The notes below the pieces were generated by a model. That model was not told the origin of the DNA. It ran no database searches and worked only from the letters and a program-made list of their open reading frames with translations. This document shows, piece by piece, positions 47,969-60,292 of a stretch of 64,000 bases of DNA. A program made the translations under genes and the position numbers. The stretch's first letter is position 1. Each line of letters opens with the position of its first letter. This stretch comes from Hypoxylon rubiginosum (taxonomy: Eukaryota > Ascomycota > Sordariomycetes > Xylariales > Hypoxylaceae): the NCBI GenBank assembly GCA_902806565.1, contig CADCXA010000034.1, positions 62,001 through 126,000 on the forward strand. Reading direction: 5' to 3'.

Positions 47969-50900
47969 CTAGTACCGCCACGACGCGCGCGGCGGCACCG
48001 GCGGGCCTACCGTCGTCCGGCTATACGGCCTTATCACTTGGGGTGGTCCAGGTGGCGGCGGTGGTGGTGGTGGTGGTTCCATTCCCGGATAGTCTCCTGG
48101 TGGGTAGTAGATGACGCCGTTTGCAGCCGGAGGCTTGGCTCGTGCATAACCCCTATTTCTCCGAGTGGGCGGGAGCCCGCGCAGCCAATCGACCATGTTG
48201 CGCAGCTCGCCCATCCACCACAGGCCGGTGACGATGACCGCGACGGTCGTGGGGAGAGCCGCGGCCCAGTACGCCCACTGGCCCAGCTCCATGTCGCGGA
48301 CGTCGCTCGAGTTCATGCCGAAGATGGAGCTGATGGTGCTCAGTGGCAAAAAGATGATGGTCACCATGGTAAAGGCGTAAACGGCCGCCTCCTGCCGATC
48401 TTTTGTCACCTCGATCTTGTTAGCGTTCTGCAGAGAGAAAAAACGGGTTAGCGCCAGCTTCACTTTTACGATCATACGTTAGGAATGTTTCTATATACCA
48501 TGTCCTCGAGCCTCGAAGCCTCGACTTCGAGCTCTAGGAGTTCGTTGTCCCGACGCTCCAGCCAGGATCTGCATTCGCGGCCGAGGAGCTCTCGGAAGCC
48601 GCCAGGATCGGTCGATGCCAGCTTGGAGAACGCGTCGGGGTCGCGACCTGGAACGAAATGGCGGAGGCCGGCTAAACCACTAACGCTCCTCTTGTAGTAG
48701 GGATTGGAGCTTTCGTACACGTCGATTCGGTCCACGTATGCCGTGCCTTGCTTTTCGTGGGATCGCACCCTCACGGTATCCGCCTTGGACTTCTCACGTT
48801 CTCTCTCCAGCATTTCCCTTTCCCTGCGTGTCTGGTCGCTCGAAGTAGACCTCTGTGGCACCGTCATGCCATCTACGACCTTGAGCTGCGATGCAACCAC
48901 TCTCCGTATCACCGCTATTTCCTGTTTGAAGAGAGCGATGCGGAATTGGTGTGAGCGATCGGAGTTATTTGCAGTGATCTCATTCTCCTAGGGCTGGCTC
49001 GTATCAGAAAGCAAATCGGGAGATCTTAATAAACTCACTAGTCCTTTGAGGTAGTCAGAATACGTATTGTCAATGCTCGAATACGTCCCTGTAGAATCTT
49101 GAAGTAACTTCATGCTAACTAATGCGACAAGCTCCATCGGCTGGACAATAGAGCTAGAGAGCAAGTCCTCTGCTGGTAATTCGTCCACTTCGATGCGGGT
49201 TAGTGGATGTTAGATGTACACTATATGCTCTAGATCTACGCAATAGGGGGATAGAATAGCTCCGAGAATCGACTTACTAATATCATTCATGCCTCTCCGT
49301 ACTAGAGCTTCTGCGACATTCATGTTTTCGTTCCAGGCTTCGTCGCTCACTGAAGCTTGTACGAGAGCCATGACGAGGTGTAACCAGGCGCGAACCAGGC
49401 CGTCAGGGACCTCAATCTTAGATCGGAGATGAACGGGTGTGTGTGACATGATCTCCTGGAAAGATTGTATTACTCTCGTAAGGCCCCTGAGGGTCGACCT
49501 TAGCGGTTGTATGAGTGCATTAAAACGTCGCCGTGGTAGCCTTGCTCGTTGTGTCCGGACATCATTATCTCCCTTTGGCGTCTATCTCGGGTCGTTATGA
49601 ATTAGCACTTTATAATGCTGGCTATCTGCGTTTTGAATAAAATATAAAATATCAAAATACTCACATCGACTAACCTCCGAACTGAACCCCAGAATTGCCC
49701 TACTGTTGGTGTATCTTCATCCAGCAATTGTGGTAGGAAGAAAGAAAAGACAATATCTGCTGCATTATACAGATCAATCTTGTTCTCGTAGTCTTGCTTC
49801 TCTTCTGACTCCTCTATAGTCTTCTCGATCTCCACACCCATATCCTTTAGATAAGTATGAACAGAACGTTGAGAGGATGAGTTGCAATAATGGTATGCAT
49901 TTCGGTCCCTCATTGTTGTCGAGTTTAGGAGGTAATCCTGTACTTCTCGGAGTTGTGTTACAAGCGTTTCGCCGTCCGACTCTATATCATTAGCCTCGTT
50001 TTCGGCAATATCCAGCCAAGTGAATACATGGAAGTTATTGTCGACCTTATTGCTGAGTTTAGCCTTGGTGTTTTTGCCTTCGTCTTTTGTCGTCTCAGTG
50101 GCCATTCGCGTAGCACCTTCGACCTCTTCACCAAGTGTCCGCAATACACCAATGGGCGATGGGTGTTGATGGAACCTTTTCTTACGATTAGCTATATCAC
50201 TCCGTATGGCAAGTGGGTGGTAGATAATACCATAGACGAAGGTCAAGAGTCACTTTAGTGTTCACATTTTTCACCGTATTCACAATACGTGGCCAGTCAG
50301 CTTCGGTTATTGCGTGGCCGTGGTGGAAGACCTTAACCGCCTGTGGCCAGAATTCGCGGAAATGCACGAAGAAATCCTAATGACTTTAGCCCTTAATTTT
50401 CTGAGGGAGTAAAAATAACTTACAAACCAAGTCAGACAAGTCTCTAACGGAAGTTGCCAGCAGACGGAGTCATAATAGGTCACATATATCGTCTTCCCTC
50501 TCGCCGAAGGGTCCTTGAGAGGTTCATTCACGATACGCACAAGGTCACCTCGCAAGGCCGTACTCGACACACCACCGCAGGTGACGAGCAGAGCTATAAA
50601 GTGGTCAGCTGGACTTCAGTTAACTTGCATTAGGAAGTTAGCTTACAGTTATCTAGCACAATGCACCATAGCTGCGCGATATGAAAGCAAACGCCGTCGG
50701 GGGCCTCGCCATTTTGGCACACTGCTTGTTGCATGTCGCGCTCTTTCGTCGTACGAGCATATTCTGATTGCAGCAATGTTTCGATAGGAAAAGAAGATAC
50801 TGTACTGGCAGAAAGAAGCCCTGAATATTTCTCCAAGGAGAAGTAGGGCACGCACAACCAGGTCAAAGACCGTGAGGTCTGGCCCTTAGTACGCCCATCC

Positions 50901-51604
50901 GGTGGTATCGTCACACGAACAGGTTTCGGATCCATATGTCGCACATTTTTCCCATTCGATGTTGGCCTTACTTTGACAGCGCTTCTTTTTACCTCCGTCA
51001 GCAGCTTGGCGAACCCGTTACGTTCCGAGTCTGTGATGGCTGGAATTCGGGAAATCTCGGTCTAGTCGCTTTTGTCAGCGGACAGTGAGAAGGAAGGGGA
51101 AGGGGTAGGGTGGCATACAGAAAGCTCATCAAGGTTCATCATTCGCTGTTCCAAATGCCTTTAAAGCTTGTTAGTAGGGAGGCGATTGGTCTGCTATCGT
51201 TAACTACTCACATCCATCTGAAAAGGGGTTGTCGTTGCTTTTTAGGATCATGGACTACTGTCAGCTTTGCAGTATGCGTTCCATCTGAGACAGCATCTCC
51301 AGTATATTGCGATTGAAATATATGAAGAACGTTATTGGTTTTCGGTCCATTCAATTCATCCCTCGCATTGGTCGTCCCGTCCTCAGATTTCTCGAGGGAT
51401 ACATCGGTATTAATGCTATGACCGCTCTTCGAGAGTGCCCTGGAGCTGGAGGCTCTGGAAGGGACAAACTGAAACACTTTTCCGCCTAGAATTTCGTCAA
51501 ATCCCTCTTCGTCGTCTTCGTCCGAGTCATTTGTGTATGAACTCCTTAACCTCGACCTCGAACGAGACCGACTATGATAAGAAACTGGCGCAACACTACT
51601 ATCA

Positions 51605-51635
<31 letters not shown>

Positions 51636-52240
51636 CGTCGTCACCGTCATCATCTACATCTTCTGGGTCTGAGACATATTCGTCTCTATTGTCATCCATC
51701 GAAGGCCGAGATGGTGACCGCCGCGGATATAAGCGCCTACGTGGGTTATCGGGCTCACTAAACCTGACTCTCCCACGTGCATGCCTTGCTGACGCCTCAG
51801 GCTGGCCATAATCAGAGACATATGAGTCCGCTGTAGAGCGACGACTACGTCCTGGACCTGGCGGTGGCACAGCGTAAGCCACTGGGGTCGGGGGAACTTG
51901 GAACCGAGGATACGGCGCTGAATACAATGCTATGGGAGCACCTGGTACGAAGCCCGGAGGTGGAGCATTGCTATAAGGATAGGCAGCAACATTTTCATAC
52001 TGAAGTCCTGATAATGAGCCCAGGCGTGATGTGTTAGGGTGCAATGAGATGGGCACCTACCGGATCAAGGACCTCAGGTTCATCGACGAAGTGAACACGG
52101 TCTCGATTCTGAGGTCGTATGTGCCTTGCATTCTGGGAAAACTCTCGTAGAGAGTCCTCTCGAGTTCGCGGCTGGGGTTGTGGCCCTTGACGCGGAAATG
52201 AGCCGGCTCGGCGCAATGGATTCGGTGGTTCCTCAGCCAT
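47969..52240 (-). CDS. CorA-like Mg2+ transporter family protein (11 exons, about 1226 aa)
   Basis: Large fungal member of the CorA (2-TM-GxN) metal transporter superfamily, probably a membrane protein. Exons: 52061-52240, 51212-51999, 51119-51158, 50647-51061, 50424-50593, 50238-50376, 49665-50191, 49278-49581, 49039-49187, 48478-48987, 47969-48427. Frames agree at every junction; the 50192-50237 intron has a weak donor (GTCTAT) and is uncertain. The C-terminus has the family hallmark: helix 1 (VYAFTMVTIIFLPLSTISSI) ending in the pore motif GMN, then helix 2 (YWAAALPTTVAVIVTGLWW). Before it lies a long soluble region with FRWMHLEQRMMNLDEL, FFLPQLLDEDTPTVGQFWG and a coiled coil (RREREMLERERE). 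The first 270 residues are disordered, with an 11-Asp run coded by a (TCG)n repeat. The C-terminal tail is proline-rich. Substrate specificity for Mg2+ is inferred from GMN only. Confidence 0.85.
51605..51633. repeat. (TCG)9 trinucleotide repeat coding poly-Asp
   Basis: Nine TCG units on the + strand read GAC on the minus strand and encode the aspartate run in the N-terminal disordered part of the CorA-like protein. A repeat like this is a candidate for length variation between strains. Confidence 0.9.
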
Positions 52241-52753
52241 TTCCCCCTTTAACTGGACGTACCTCAATCAGGCCTTCGTCTAATTCAATAATTCAATTGA
52301 GGCGAGATAATTCTTTAAACTTCATTAATGTATTAACCGGACTTCGTATATCAATGGAGTTGGTGAGAATACGAAAGAGGATCATGAAAATCACTTCGTA
52401 AAATCGTGAGAATTGACTTGGGGTCCAAGTTCAGCCCCCTGTCACAAGAGACTAGTGATGCAAGCCCAGCCATACAGCAGCAATTACACGACCTGATCTA
52501 ACCGCTTACTCTATTACCTGTATTGATCAGGTACCTAGGTAAGAAGTCGTGTACTTGGCCGGCTAGATGTGTCCGAGTCTTTTCAAAGCAAAAAGGTTCA
52601 CGTTTATTCAGATACTATCACTGCGTCGTAAATATTTCTTAATGTGAAGGCTCATGTTGAATCGCATCTATTGGGTATCGAAGCCACGTCTGTCTTTCTC
52701 CCTCTCTTATGAAAATGGCCCGTCTATTACGCTACAGTAGTCGCTTACATCTA
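52241..52753. promoter_or_regulatory. Upstream region of the CorA-like gene / 3' flank of PXR1
   Basis: 513 bp between two tandem minus-strand genes. Contains GGTACCTAGGTAAG (52530-52543). No coding sequence seen. Confidence 0.5.
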
Positions 52754-54016
52754 TCAAACTGGTTTTATCATGAAAATCTACTTGAATTAGCGTCTGCCTT
52801 CACACAAATGGTTTCCGGTTTAGTGCTTACCTGGTTCAATGCTTGCAAATCGGCCATGGCCATCCGTTTCGATGCGATATTACGTGATCGAGCGTAATGC
52901 CGTGCAGAAAAGGCCTGGGGAGTGGAAGTCCCCGTTCCGGTCGGTGTAGACACGCCGCTATCTTGAGAGGTGATAGCCAGAATAGAGGTCGATATGTCTG
53001 TTGAGACTGCAACTTCTGCTGGAGAATCGGCGGTATCCAATTTCTTTTGCTTCTTTTCTCTTTTTTCCCTCTTTCTCCTCTCCTTCCTTTCCCTCTTCGA
53101 CTCTGAGTTTTCCACGACAGTGTCCTCCATACCGTCATCCTCAGTCGAACGTTCGGGATCTGAGTTTGACTTCTTATCCTTCCTCTTCTTCTTTCGCTCG
53201 GAGCTAACTTGCTCCATTTCCTCATCGTCCCCCGGCTTTGACTTCTTTGACTTCTTCCCGGATTTTCGGGCTTCCTGACTGTCAGCCGAGTCTTCCTGGG
53301 AACCTCTATCCTTGGACCGCTTCTTTCGCTTCTTCTCGTCGACGCTGTCAGTCCCATCCATCGGGTCCGACTCTTCTGCTTTCCGCTTCTTGGACTTCTT
53401 TTCTTTCTTCTGTTTCTTTTCGGAGTAAACCGAAATGTCCTCTAGATTGATAGATGCATTCTCGTCTTTTGCCTTTTCGGTTTTTGGTACTTTGGTGTCT
53501 GTGCTGATCAAATCTTGCATTTGATCTCCAACCAGGAGTCCTCCACTGACAAATCTCATGGGACCATATCTTCTCTCCGCGAATAAGCTAGTCTTGAAGC
53601 TCGATCGGATCAGCTGCTCTTTTTTTATCGTCTCCTCAGACTTTCCATTTAGTCTACCGAGTAGATCCTTGAAACCGTCAAGACCTGTGCATTCCGTGCT
53701 CTGTTTTTGACGAGTCTGCGCTCCGAGACCTAGTGTGTCGTCTTTGAGGGTGACTTTGATAGGCGCCGAGCTAGCAGCCGTGTGTAAATGGGAGTGTGAG
53801 GAATTCTGTACACCTAGAAACTTTCCGGGCTCCCAACCTTGGGCTCGCAAGATCTTCTGGCCGAAGGTGGTCTCGTCACGACTCCATTTCGTGTTGTTGG
53901 GATCGTGTTGGAGTTTTCGACGACTGTAAAGGAAAATACATTAGCAATTATCAACTTATATATCAATTATTTCAATGAATGAGACTGGCATACTTCTTTG
54001 GCCCTGCGAGACCCAT
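52754..54016 (-). CDS. PXR1: PXR1/PinX1-like G-patch protein (three exons, 379 aa)
   Basis: PXR1 is a nucleolar G-patch protein that stimulates the helicase Prp43 in rRNA/snoRNA processing and restrains telomerase. Exons: 53994-54016 (MGLAGPK plus two bases), 52831-53923 and 52754-52777. Intron 1 is 53924-53993 (branch TTGCTAATG) and intron 2 is 52778-52830 (branch GCTAAT). The terminal exon is 24 nt and encodes IFMIKPV, matching the conserved end of the family; without it the frame runs into a non-homologous tail. The N-terminus carries KWSRDETTFGQKILRAQGWEPGKFLG (G-patch, residues about 20-45) and GLGAQ. The middle is a Lys/Glu-rich KKxK nucleolar-localisation tract (about 155-290). The C-terminal helix ASKRMAMADLQALNQ precedes the last exon. 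Length and order fit fungal PXR1 well. Confidence 0.94.
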
Positions 54017-54461
54017 CGTGACTGAACCGGCGTCTTTGCAATGGTAGAATTGCAGATGGTAGAATTTTGGTGGGGCTTGGTTTTCAATAATTTTAGGCCG
54101 ATAAGGGAGTTGGAGTTTGAATTGATATTGGGAGATCTGATAAACTGATAAGCGGGGAATTCATCGGAACAAAGTCTCACTTACGTAATATATAATAATA
54201 CATTCATGACCTCGAGACGAATGTCAAGCACGATGCTACCTACCTCGTAATTCTTAACGCAGGCACGATCAAGCTTGAAACTTAAATCTCAAATTAATTG
54301 ACCGCAGGTGCTTCCTTATATGTACTCAGTTATTCTTCGTGACAATACATGATATGCGCAAATGTGACTTCAATCAACGAATCCCGGCCTTGATCGATCA
54401 CCCACCTTTGTTCTAATACAAATCTAAGGTATACCGATACGAGTAACACTATACTCCAGCC
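54017..54461. promoter_or_regulatory. Bidirectional promoter region PXR1 / coiled-coil gene
   Basis: 445 bp between divergent starts. AT-rich; no repeat or coding sequence noticed. Confidence 0.55.
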
Positions 54462-55145
54462 ATGGCGCCTCGTCACAAGGAACCCAGCCCAACAGAAGCT
54501 AGCTCGGGCTCCGACGTGGAATTGAGCTTCGACTCCGGCTATAAACCAAGCGCGAGTATACCGCAGGCTATGGAAAGCATCGTATGCTCATCTACTCTCC
54601 ACTGGCGCGGCGTAGACGACATGAACTGAGACTGCTCACAACTCACGCAATACTAACCACTTTTGTTTCCTCCATCTGTAGGATAACTGGAAGTCGAAGC
54701 GATCTGATATCCAAAAGAGCATCGATAAGGATTATACGGACAAGTTGACCGCTCTAAAGAGTAAGATCAGGGCTCACTACCAAGATGAAGCCCAGAAGAT
54801 GTAAGTCCATGATACCACAGTAAATCTAATTCCAAGAAAGCATCCATAGGTTCTTCCTCTTGATAAGCACACATTCCTGATATTCCAAGAAGGCGACCGA
54901 CCAGAGGGACCACCACTGCTAATACTTAAACCCCTAGCTCCGATCACAACAAGCAGCAACTCGAGCGACTGATCGCGGCACTAGAGAAGCGCATGGCCTG
55001 CGAGGAGAAGATCAGCAAATGTATCGACTCGCTCCGAGACGACAGTGCTCACTTAGCCATGCTAGTAGATGCAATCTACGCCGGCCGCAAAGAAGCAGCC
55101 ACTCAGTCGGCCAAAGCTGCGAACCCCGAAATACTCAAGGACTAG
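54462..55145 (+). CDS. Small coiled-coil protein of unknown function (three exons, 148 aa)
   Basis: Short gene assembled from splice signals. Exons are 54462-54581, 54682-54800 and 54938-55145. Intron 1 (54582-54681) has TACTAAC and CTGTAG; intron 2 (54801-54937) has GTAAGT, TGCTAATAC and CCCTAG. All junctions keep frame and the joined protein reads sensibly: a Ser/Pro/Asp-rich N-terminus (residues 1-40), then an almost continuous amphipathic helix (DNWKSKRSDIQKSIDKDYTD through KQQLERLIAALEKRMACEEK), and an Ala-rich tail ending EILKD. Its size, N-terminal acidic/Ser segment and single long coiled coil suggest a structural subunit of some complex, but I do not recognise the family. The start context GCCATGGCG is good. 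It is divergent from PXR1 and convergent with the ABC transporter gene. Confidence 0.72.
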
Positions 55146-55589
55146 CCTTCTCCGTGGACCACAGCACAACTCCAGGCACTTCTAAGTTTAATATCTGTGG
55201 TATGGGAGGAATGTTTCTTCAGGTATCAAGGAGTGCGCTCAGCCTTATTCTATAGACCTGGTTGCTAATACTGTAAGTAGCTAAAACACAATTGCAAGAA
55301 TGTGAAAAACAATTATGACAGATAATTTCCACCTCTCTCCGAGTCCGACGCTGCAAAATGTGTAAATGGGTATCTTGCATTAAATTGAATAGTGATTTTC
55401 GATGACATGTACATAGTAAACCAGAGCCGGATGGACTTATATTATACCACACACATCCTAGAAGTAATCCCACAAGAAACGCCGCGTATATGCTATTCTC
55501 CAACTTGAGCACCATGCCTTGTCTAACTTATCTATCTCCTACTCGCATACATCCTCTTACAACGCTGCTACATCAACTTGGAACCAACA
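55146..55589. other. Convergent 3' intergenic region
   Basis: 444 bp between the coiled-coil gene (+) and the last exon of the ABC transporter (-). No coding sequence seen. Confidence 0.65.
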
Positions 55590-58500
55590 TTACCTATCGA
55601 GAGCTTGGCTCTGGCACTACAAGAACGACAACAGATCAGCATATACCGACACACCAAAGTCACAAAGAGAAGCGGAAAGGAGTGGGTAGATAGACAGACA
55701 GACTAGACAGACTTACCATATGCCAGTACACGCCCTTCTTCCGCAGCAGCTCGGCGTGCGACCCCTTCTCGAGCACCTTGCCCTCGCCGAGGACGAATAT
55801 GACGTCGGCGTTCTGGACCGTGGCCAGGCGGTGCGCGACGACGACCATGGTGCGCCCCGTGGCCGCGCGCTCGAACGCCTTCTGCACGAGCTTCTCGCTC
55901 TCCGAGTCGAGGCTGCTCGTCGCCTCGTCGAGCAGCAGCACGTCCGGGTTCCGGGCGAGCGCGCGCGCGATGGCCACGCGCTGCTTCTGGCCGCCCGAAA
56001 GCGACACCCCGCGGCTGCCGACCTCGGTGTTGTACCCGTCCGGCAATGACACGATGAAGTCGTGGATGCTGGCGTCGCGGCACACGGCGTGCAGCTGGGC
56101 GTCCGTCACGCCCGCCACGTCGGCGCCCAACAATATGTTCTCGCGCAGCGTGCCCTGGAACAGCGTGGGCTCCTGCGCCACGAGCGACAGGTGCCGGCGG
56201 TAGTCGTACACGTCGACGGACGCGATGTCGACGCCGTTGGCGAGGATTTGCCCCCCCTGTACGTCGTAGAAGCGCTCGAGCAGCGACACGATGCTCGTCT
56301 TGCCGCACCCCGACGCGCCCACGAGCGCCGCGAACTGGCCCTTCTCGATCGTGATGCTGATCCCCTTGAAGACGGACACGTTGCGCGTCGGGTACTTGAA
56401 GTGCACGTCCCGCAGCTCGATCTTGACGCCCCCTTCGGTGTCGGGGATCCGCGCCGTCGCCGCGCTCGCGTCCCGGTGGCGCGACTCGCGGATGCTCAGG
56501 ATCCGGTTCGCCGCCGCCGACGCCTGCGCCGCGTTCGGCCCGAAGCTGAACCCTTGGCCCGCCGACTCGGCTCCTTGGATCACTGGTTTGCGAAGAAACT
56601 GTTAGTAAAAACTCTTTTACTCTTGCAAATCGTATCAGGGAGACCTTAAGAACTGAACACTCAAAGTTCCGTTTAAATTTTTGTAGATGTAATAGCCGTG
56701 CATGGGAAATATTCGTGTACGTACCAGCCATGTAGCAGACGAAGAAGTTGGTGATCTCGTACTCCCGCGAGGCCAGGAGAGTGCCGCCGTACCAAAAGAT
56801 AAGGGCCTGGCAGCCCAAAGAGACGGAGTCGGAAAACGCGAACACCAGCGTCCTCCACCGCGCCTTCTGGTACGCCTTCACGACGTGGTGGTCGAGCAGC
56901 GCCTCGTAGCGGTCGCAGATGGTGTCCTCGAGGGTGAGGGAGGAGACGGTGCGGAAGGCGGCGATGGCCTCGGCGGCGAACTTGGACGACTCGGCGAACA
57001 CGTCGGCGTACATCTTCTCGAACTCGAGCTCGTACTTGAGGCGCAGGTACCCGGCCGAGAGCCCGATGGGCATCGTGACGCACAGGGCGACGAGGGCGAG
57101 CTTCCAGCCGTAGGCGAAGGCTATGGCTATCGAGCCGATGAGGGTGAAGAATCTGGTCGAACGTATGTTAGTAACATCACGATAGACATGACCCGGGGTC
57201 AAGGCGGAACGCACGAGTTGAAGACCATGGCCATGTTGATTCCAAGGAGTTCTTCCAACTGCTTCGGATCGCTCCCGACTCGAGCCGTCAATGAGCCCGT
57301 CGAGTTCTGCTGCTCGTCGAAGAACGAGGTTTTCTGGTAGATGATACCCTCGAAGTATTGCTGCCGATACTTGGCAGAGATATACTACAGTTCGAGGTCA
57401 GCGCAAGTGTCGATGTAGTTACAATAATAGGAGATAACCTACGTGAGCAAGATGAGTAGACACGAATCCGAGGACGAAGTAGGAGACGCCTGTACCTATG
57501 GCGAGTACGACCCACATCAATGACCAGAAGTTGGCTTCGGATGTGAACCTGTCTAGATCTCCGACGTAGGTGAAGACTAGGATGATCTTCGCGAAGAGGT
57601 AGGCTTGGACCGGCGACGCAGCTAGAATGCCTAATTAGTTTCTACTATCTCCAACCGATACGATTAGATACATAAAGGGCTTACCGGCTGTGCACATAGC
57701 GGCGATGATAGTGATGGCGTACAACGGGAAGCGAGATCGTTGCTCGTACAGCAAGCGTCCAAAGCTTCCAATCAGGCCCTTCATCTTCCATTCCGCCGCA
57801 CTTGGGGCGTTAGCGGCGTCGGAGAACGCAGCACTCTTCTCACGGCTAAGAACAGCGCCGATGTCCTCTTCCTCCGGGCCGTCGGAATCGCTAGCTTCCG
57901 TAGGTTCGCCTAGGGAAAGTTGTTGAGCGTGGACGAGACCGTAGTAGACCCCCTTTTCATTCTGCAGGAGCGAATCGTGCGTCCCTTTCTCGACCACCTT
58001 GCCTTTTTGCAGAACCACGATCGTGTCGGCTTTCTTGATGGTAGACAACCTATGGGCGATAGTAATCGTCGTTCGGCCCTGCGAGACCTTGTCGAGCGCC
58101 GCCTGCACAATCCGTTCGCCTCGGACATCTATGGCGGAGGTCGCCTCGTCCAGAATAAGGATCTTCGGTCTCTTGATTACGGCTCGAGCAATGCAAATTC
58201 GTTGGCGCTGGCCGCCAGAAAGTTTGGTGCCGTTGTCACCAACGAGGGTTTCGTAGCCGTCGGGAAGTCGATCGATGAACTCGTCCGCGAAGGCTTCTTT
58301 ACAAGCCTCTTTCACCAATTCCCTCTTCCGCTCTTCGCTCTCATGCTGGAAAGCTGAGCCTATCAACCCATGCGCAACGTTATTGTGAACGGTGTCATTA
58401 AACAGGAACGGCTCCTGCTGCACCAGCCCGATCTGGGACCGCCACCATCGCAAGTCAACCTCACTGAGCTCGTGGTCACAAGTGGATATCGACCCCTTCA

Positions 58501-60292
58501 GCTCCACGGCCGGGCCAGTCTCTTCGGGTTCAGCGGGAGGAGCCTCGTCCTCCGAATCATCCCCACCCTTCTTGCCCTTCGCCTTCTTTTTCTTCTTCAC
58601 CTCTTCCACCTTTTTCTTGTCCTTCTCGATGGCCTTCGCGATGATATATTGATCTTGCAGAGTGTACCACCGCTCAATCAGGCCGACGATCGTGCTCTTA
58701 CCTGATCCCGAAGGTCCAACAATAGCCGTAAGCTTCCCTGCCTCTATCCGGAGGTTGAGTGCATCTAGAACCTTTACATGCGGCCGACTGGGGTACGCAA
58801 AGTCCACATCCTCGAATATGATGTCGTTGCTCGCCGAAACGTCCGGTTCCTTAAGCCCAGTGACACTTTGCCGAGGAGCATCGATGACGGTAAAAAACTC
58901 GCAAGCGGCTACCATCGCCTTGCCAACCGCGATCAGGGGCGTCGAGACTCGTTCGAGGGAGATAACCATCATCATGACCGACATGAGCACGACGATGACG
59001 GTGCCCACGTTGTCGATCCGGCCCTCGACGTACGACTTAGCTCCGTACCAGAACGCGAGGCCGAACGCGGCGAAGAGGGCGAAGAAGACCAGGGAAAATT
59101 GCGCGGCTATCAAGGGCGACGTTCTCTGGCCGTGCTTCTTCGCCGCCTCGGCCCACACGGCAAACCGCTGGGCCACTTGGGATTCGGCGCCGCACGCCAT
59201 CACCATACGGATGGCGGAGAAGGCCTCGCTGGCTACCGAAGAGGCCTTTGTTTCCGCCCTGGTGACCTTGGTCGTCCCCTTGACGTAGAACGGGAGGATG
59301 GTGCCCACGGACAGAGAGATGAAGAGGAGTACGGAACACGTAACGAGGGCTAGGGACCAGCTGTAGACGAAAGCGATGATGGCGGCCGCGATGATCATGA
59401 CCAGAAACTCGACAAAGACGCCGAGCTTTTCGGAAATCCCTAGCTGTAACGTGTTTGCCGTGGTAGTGATTGTTCCGGCGGCGGAACCAGGAGGCATCGT
59501 ATCTAGGACGTGAATCGTTTGGCCGAACAGGCTGCGAAGGTAATCGAGTCTGATGGCCGCAGACATTCGAATACCGATTATCCGATAGGCGAACTATAAT
59601 CGTGAGCAGGCTTTCTGAAATGTCACCGACGACTGTGGCCATACCTTGTTGATATAGGTGAGGACAAACTTCGCAATGAACAGAATGAAGATATACAACC
59701 TTAGATTCCATCGTCAGCGGTCAGTCTAGGGAAGCCACATCTTGAACTTACGCATTTCTGTCAAGAGAAGCCCGGAACTCGGCCTCAGTTACCGTGGGCA
59801 CGGGGAGAAAGTAATTGCTAAAATCGCCGACCAATGCGCCTACGAGGTTCGTGAGCATTTGCATCGTTTCTCGCTTTCTGGGTAAGGAGTCTTACCGAAA
59901 ACGATGTTCATCAACGGAAGGGTCTTTGATTTGGACAAGCCATCAGTATATTTTTCCCTTCTTCTGAGTGGAACTTGGACATACGACACCTGATCCCGCG
60001 GCCGCCAGAAGGGCAGCAGCCATGAGGATGAAATCCCAGAACTTGGCATACTTGAAGACTCTCTACTTCCGGCGTTAGTGAGACCGTCGACTAATCCGGC
60101 ATGTTCAGTTGAGCCACTCACTATGTAGTCTCCAAAAGTCGCTTCCCTCTCCGGCCTAAGTTTGGCATCGCGTTGGGCCCTCTCCTCTTCCGCGGCTGTC
60201 GTCGCATTGCCAGGGGTTGCGGCAGACAGCGACTTTTCGTCGAGGACGGTCGTGTCTACGGCCTCTTTCCGTTCTATCGATTCAGGCGCCAT
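55590..60292 (-). CDS. Full-length MDR/ABCB-type ABC transporter (11 exons, 1335 aa)
   Basis: P-glycoprotein-like exporter, (TMD-NBD)x2, predicted in the plasma membrane; it may export drugs or lipids, substrate unknown. Exons: 60122-60292, 59985-60062, 59896-59923, 59752-59839, 59645-59699, 57685-59593, 57443-57630, 57215-57384, 56725-57152, 55717-56582, 55590-55616. Junctions restore GSGVTLPLMNIVFGALVGDF, KFAYRIIGIRMSAA and the C-terminus HMCQSQALDR. NBD1 has Walker A GPSGSGKST (near residue 435), Q-loop GLVQQEPFLF, signature LSGGQRQRICIARA and Walker B ILILDEATSAID. NBD2 has GASGCGKTS, LSGGQKQRVAIARA and LLLDEATSSLD. All ATPase motifs look intact. Between NBD1 Walker A and the Q-loop lies a roughly 50-residue Lys/Glu-rich insert (KDKKKVEEVKKKKKAKGKKG) that I associate with this fungal clade. 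Exons 9-10 are much GC-richer than exon 6. Confidence 0.94.

Noticed and set aside
50192..50260. Alternative 31-nt intron (GTATTATC to CGGAG) in the CorA-like gene
   Set aside because: It keeps frame but is too short for normal splicing; the 46-nt GTCTAT option was used instead, with the junction flagged as uncertain.
55703..57214. 503-codon open frame over ABC exons 9-10
   Set aside because: Its first part is real exon 9, but beyond 56725 it reads through an intron and then the wrong frame of exon 10 (Arg/Ala/Gly-rich); splicing at 56583-56724 restores NBD2.
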